Of a stretch of 64,000 nucleotides of DNA, positions 63,958 to 64,000 are shown piece after piece. Below the pieces are notes generated by a model. It saw only the letters and a list, made by a program, of their open reading frames with translations. It did not search any database and was not told the origin of the DNA. The translations under genes were made by a program, and so were the position numbers. Every line of letters starts with the position of its first letter. Position 1 is the stretch's first letter. The DNA comes from Flavobacterium difficile (lineage in GTDB: Bacteria > Bacteroidota > Bacteroidia > Flavobacteriales > Flavobacteriaceae). The stretch lies in contig NZ_JAAJBT010000002.1 in assembly GCF_011392115.1 (NCBI RefSeq), forward strand, positions 600,969 to 664,968, given 5' to 3'.

Positions 63958-64000
63958 TGGTGGGCGATAGCTAGTCCCGATTCCTCGGAAAGGGGTTCGA
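63958..64000 (-). pseudogene. tRNA-like unit 6, cut by window end
   Basis: Only the 3' CCA end, extra stretch and start of the T-arm are in the window; identical to unit 5 over these bases. Confidence 0.7.

Larger units (their letters stand above)
63199..64000. repeat. Tandem array of tRNA-like units with terminators, continues past window end
   Basis: At least six head-to-tail units begin TGGTGGG at 63234, 63381, 63528, 63664, 63811 and 63958. The period is 147 bases except unit 3 (136). Read on the minus strand each full unit has a spacer, a D-arm remnant, a TCCCG-7-base loop-CGGGA anticodon-like arm, a GGTTCGAACC T-arm, an extra stretch of about 23 bases, ATCGCCC-ACCA, then a terminator (ACTCCTTAA/TTAAGGAGT plus a T run). 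The 5' acceptor strand ATTTGTT cannot pair with ATCGCCC, so these are not standard tRNA genes. Confidence 0.9.

Noticed and set aside
63234..64000. Calling the right-edge units functional tRNA-Cys or tRNA-Tyr genes
   Set aside because: The 5' acceptor strand ATTTGTT does not pair with ATCGCCC, most units lack part of the D-arm, and an extra stretch separates the T-arm from the acceptor end.
63199..64000. CRISPR array
   Set aside because: Repeats are contiguous 147-base units without unique spacers, and no cas gene is present.

Overview
This window is chromosomal DNA from a Bacteroidota bacterium, most likely Flavobacteriaceae and close to Flavobacterium. The sequence is strongly AT-rich. Promoters fit the flavobacterial pattern TTG or TTTG, then about 20 bases, then TAnnTTTG. 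Several secreted proteins are lipoproteins or carry a C-terminal type IX secretion (T9SS) sorting domain, and a PorP/SprF-like protein is present. Families largely restricted to Bacteroidota also occur (DUF4293, DUF6095, Rho with a long charged N-terminal linker). No prophage, insertion sequence, CRISPR array, rRNA gene or intact tRNA gene was seen. Most of the window is core genome.

Left part (1-13 kb): serA (cut by the window edge) and serC of serine synthesis lie beside a LuxC-like acyl-CoA reductase and a divergent 2[4Fe-4S] ferredoxin. Then come the GTPase ychF/engD, two envelope genes, an orphan GAF histidine kinase, and parE-lipoprotein-parC. From 13 to 25 kb there are a T9SS-secreted protein, terC, four small envelope genes in an operon, murQ, a small surface-glycan locus (three glycosyltransferases plus an FdtA-like ketoisomerase), a TlpA-like protein, a lytic transglycosylase with a hydrolase, and porP/sprF.

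Middle (25-43 kb): a sixA-like/ppk1/ppx polyphosphate operon, secreted hypotheticals, a THUMP-like methyltransferase with an AI-2E-type permease, an M43 metalloprotease lipoprotein, alanine dehydrogenase, an MsbA-like ABC exporter, truA, a phosphoesterase, rho, and a divergent hxlR/qorB-like pair sharing a perfect palindrome.

Right part (43-63 kb): valS, DUF1573, a marR-nitroreductase-yceI operon with two matching operators, rhodanese, a CPA2 antiporter, a CvfB-like RNA-binding protein, divergent pyrE/NUDIX whose start codons are 7 bases apart, M14 peptidase, DEAD-box helicase, two tandem YkgJ-family genes, a T9SS-exported endonuclease I, an RsmB-like methyltransferase, two envelope proteins and aroC.

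The most unusual element is at the right edge (63.2-64.0 kb). It is a tandem array of 147-bp units, at least six, each holding a degenerate tRNA-like sequence that ends in CCA on the minus strand, followed by a strong intrinsic terminator. The 5' acceptor strand is not complementary to the 3' one, so these are not ordinary tRNAs. A 5'-3' complementarity of about 10 bp in most units suggests a different fold. Other non-coding signals are a dispersed inverted repeat found three times just after plus-strand stop codons, and three genes whose promoter -7 box lies exactly four bases before the start codon.
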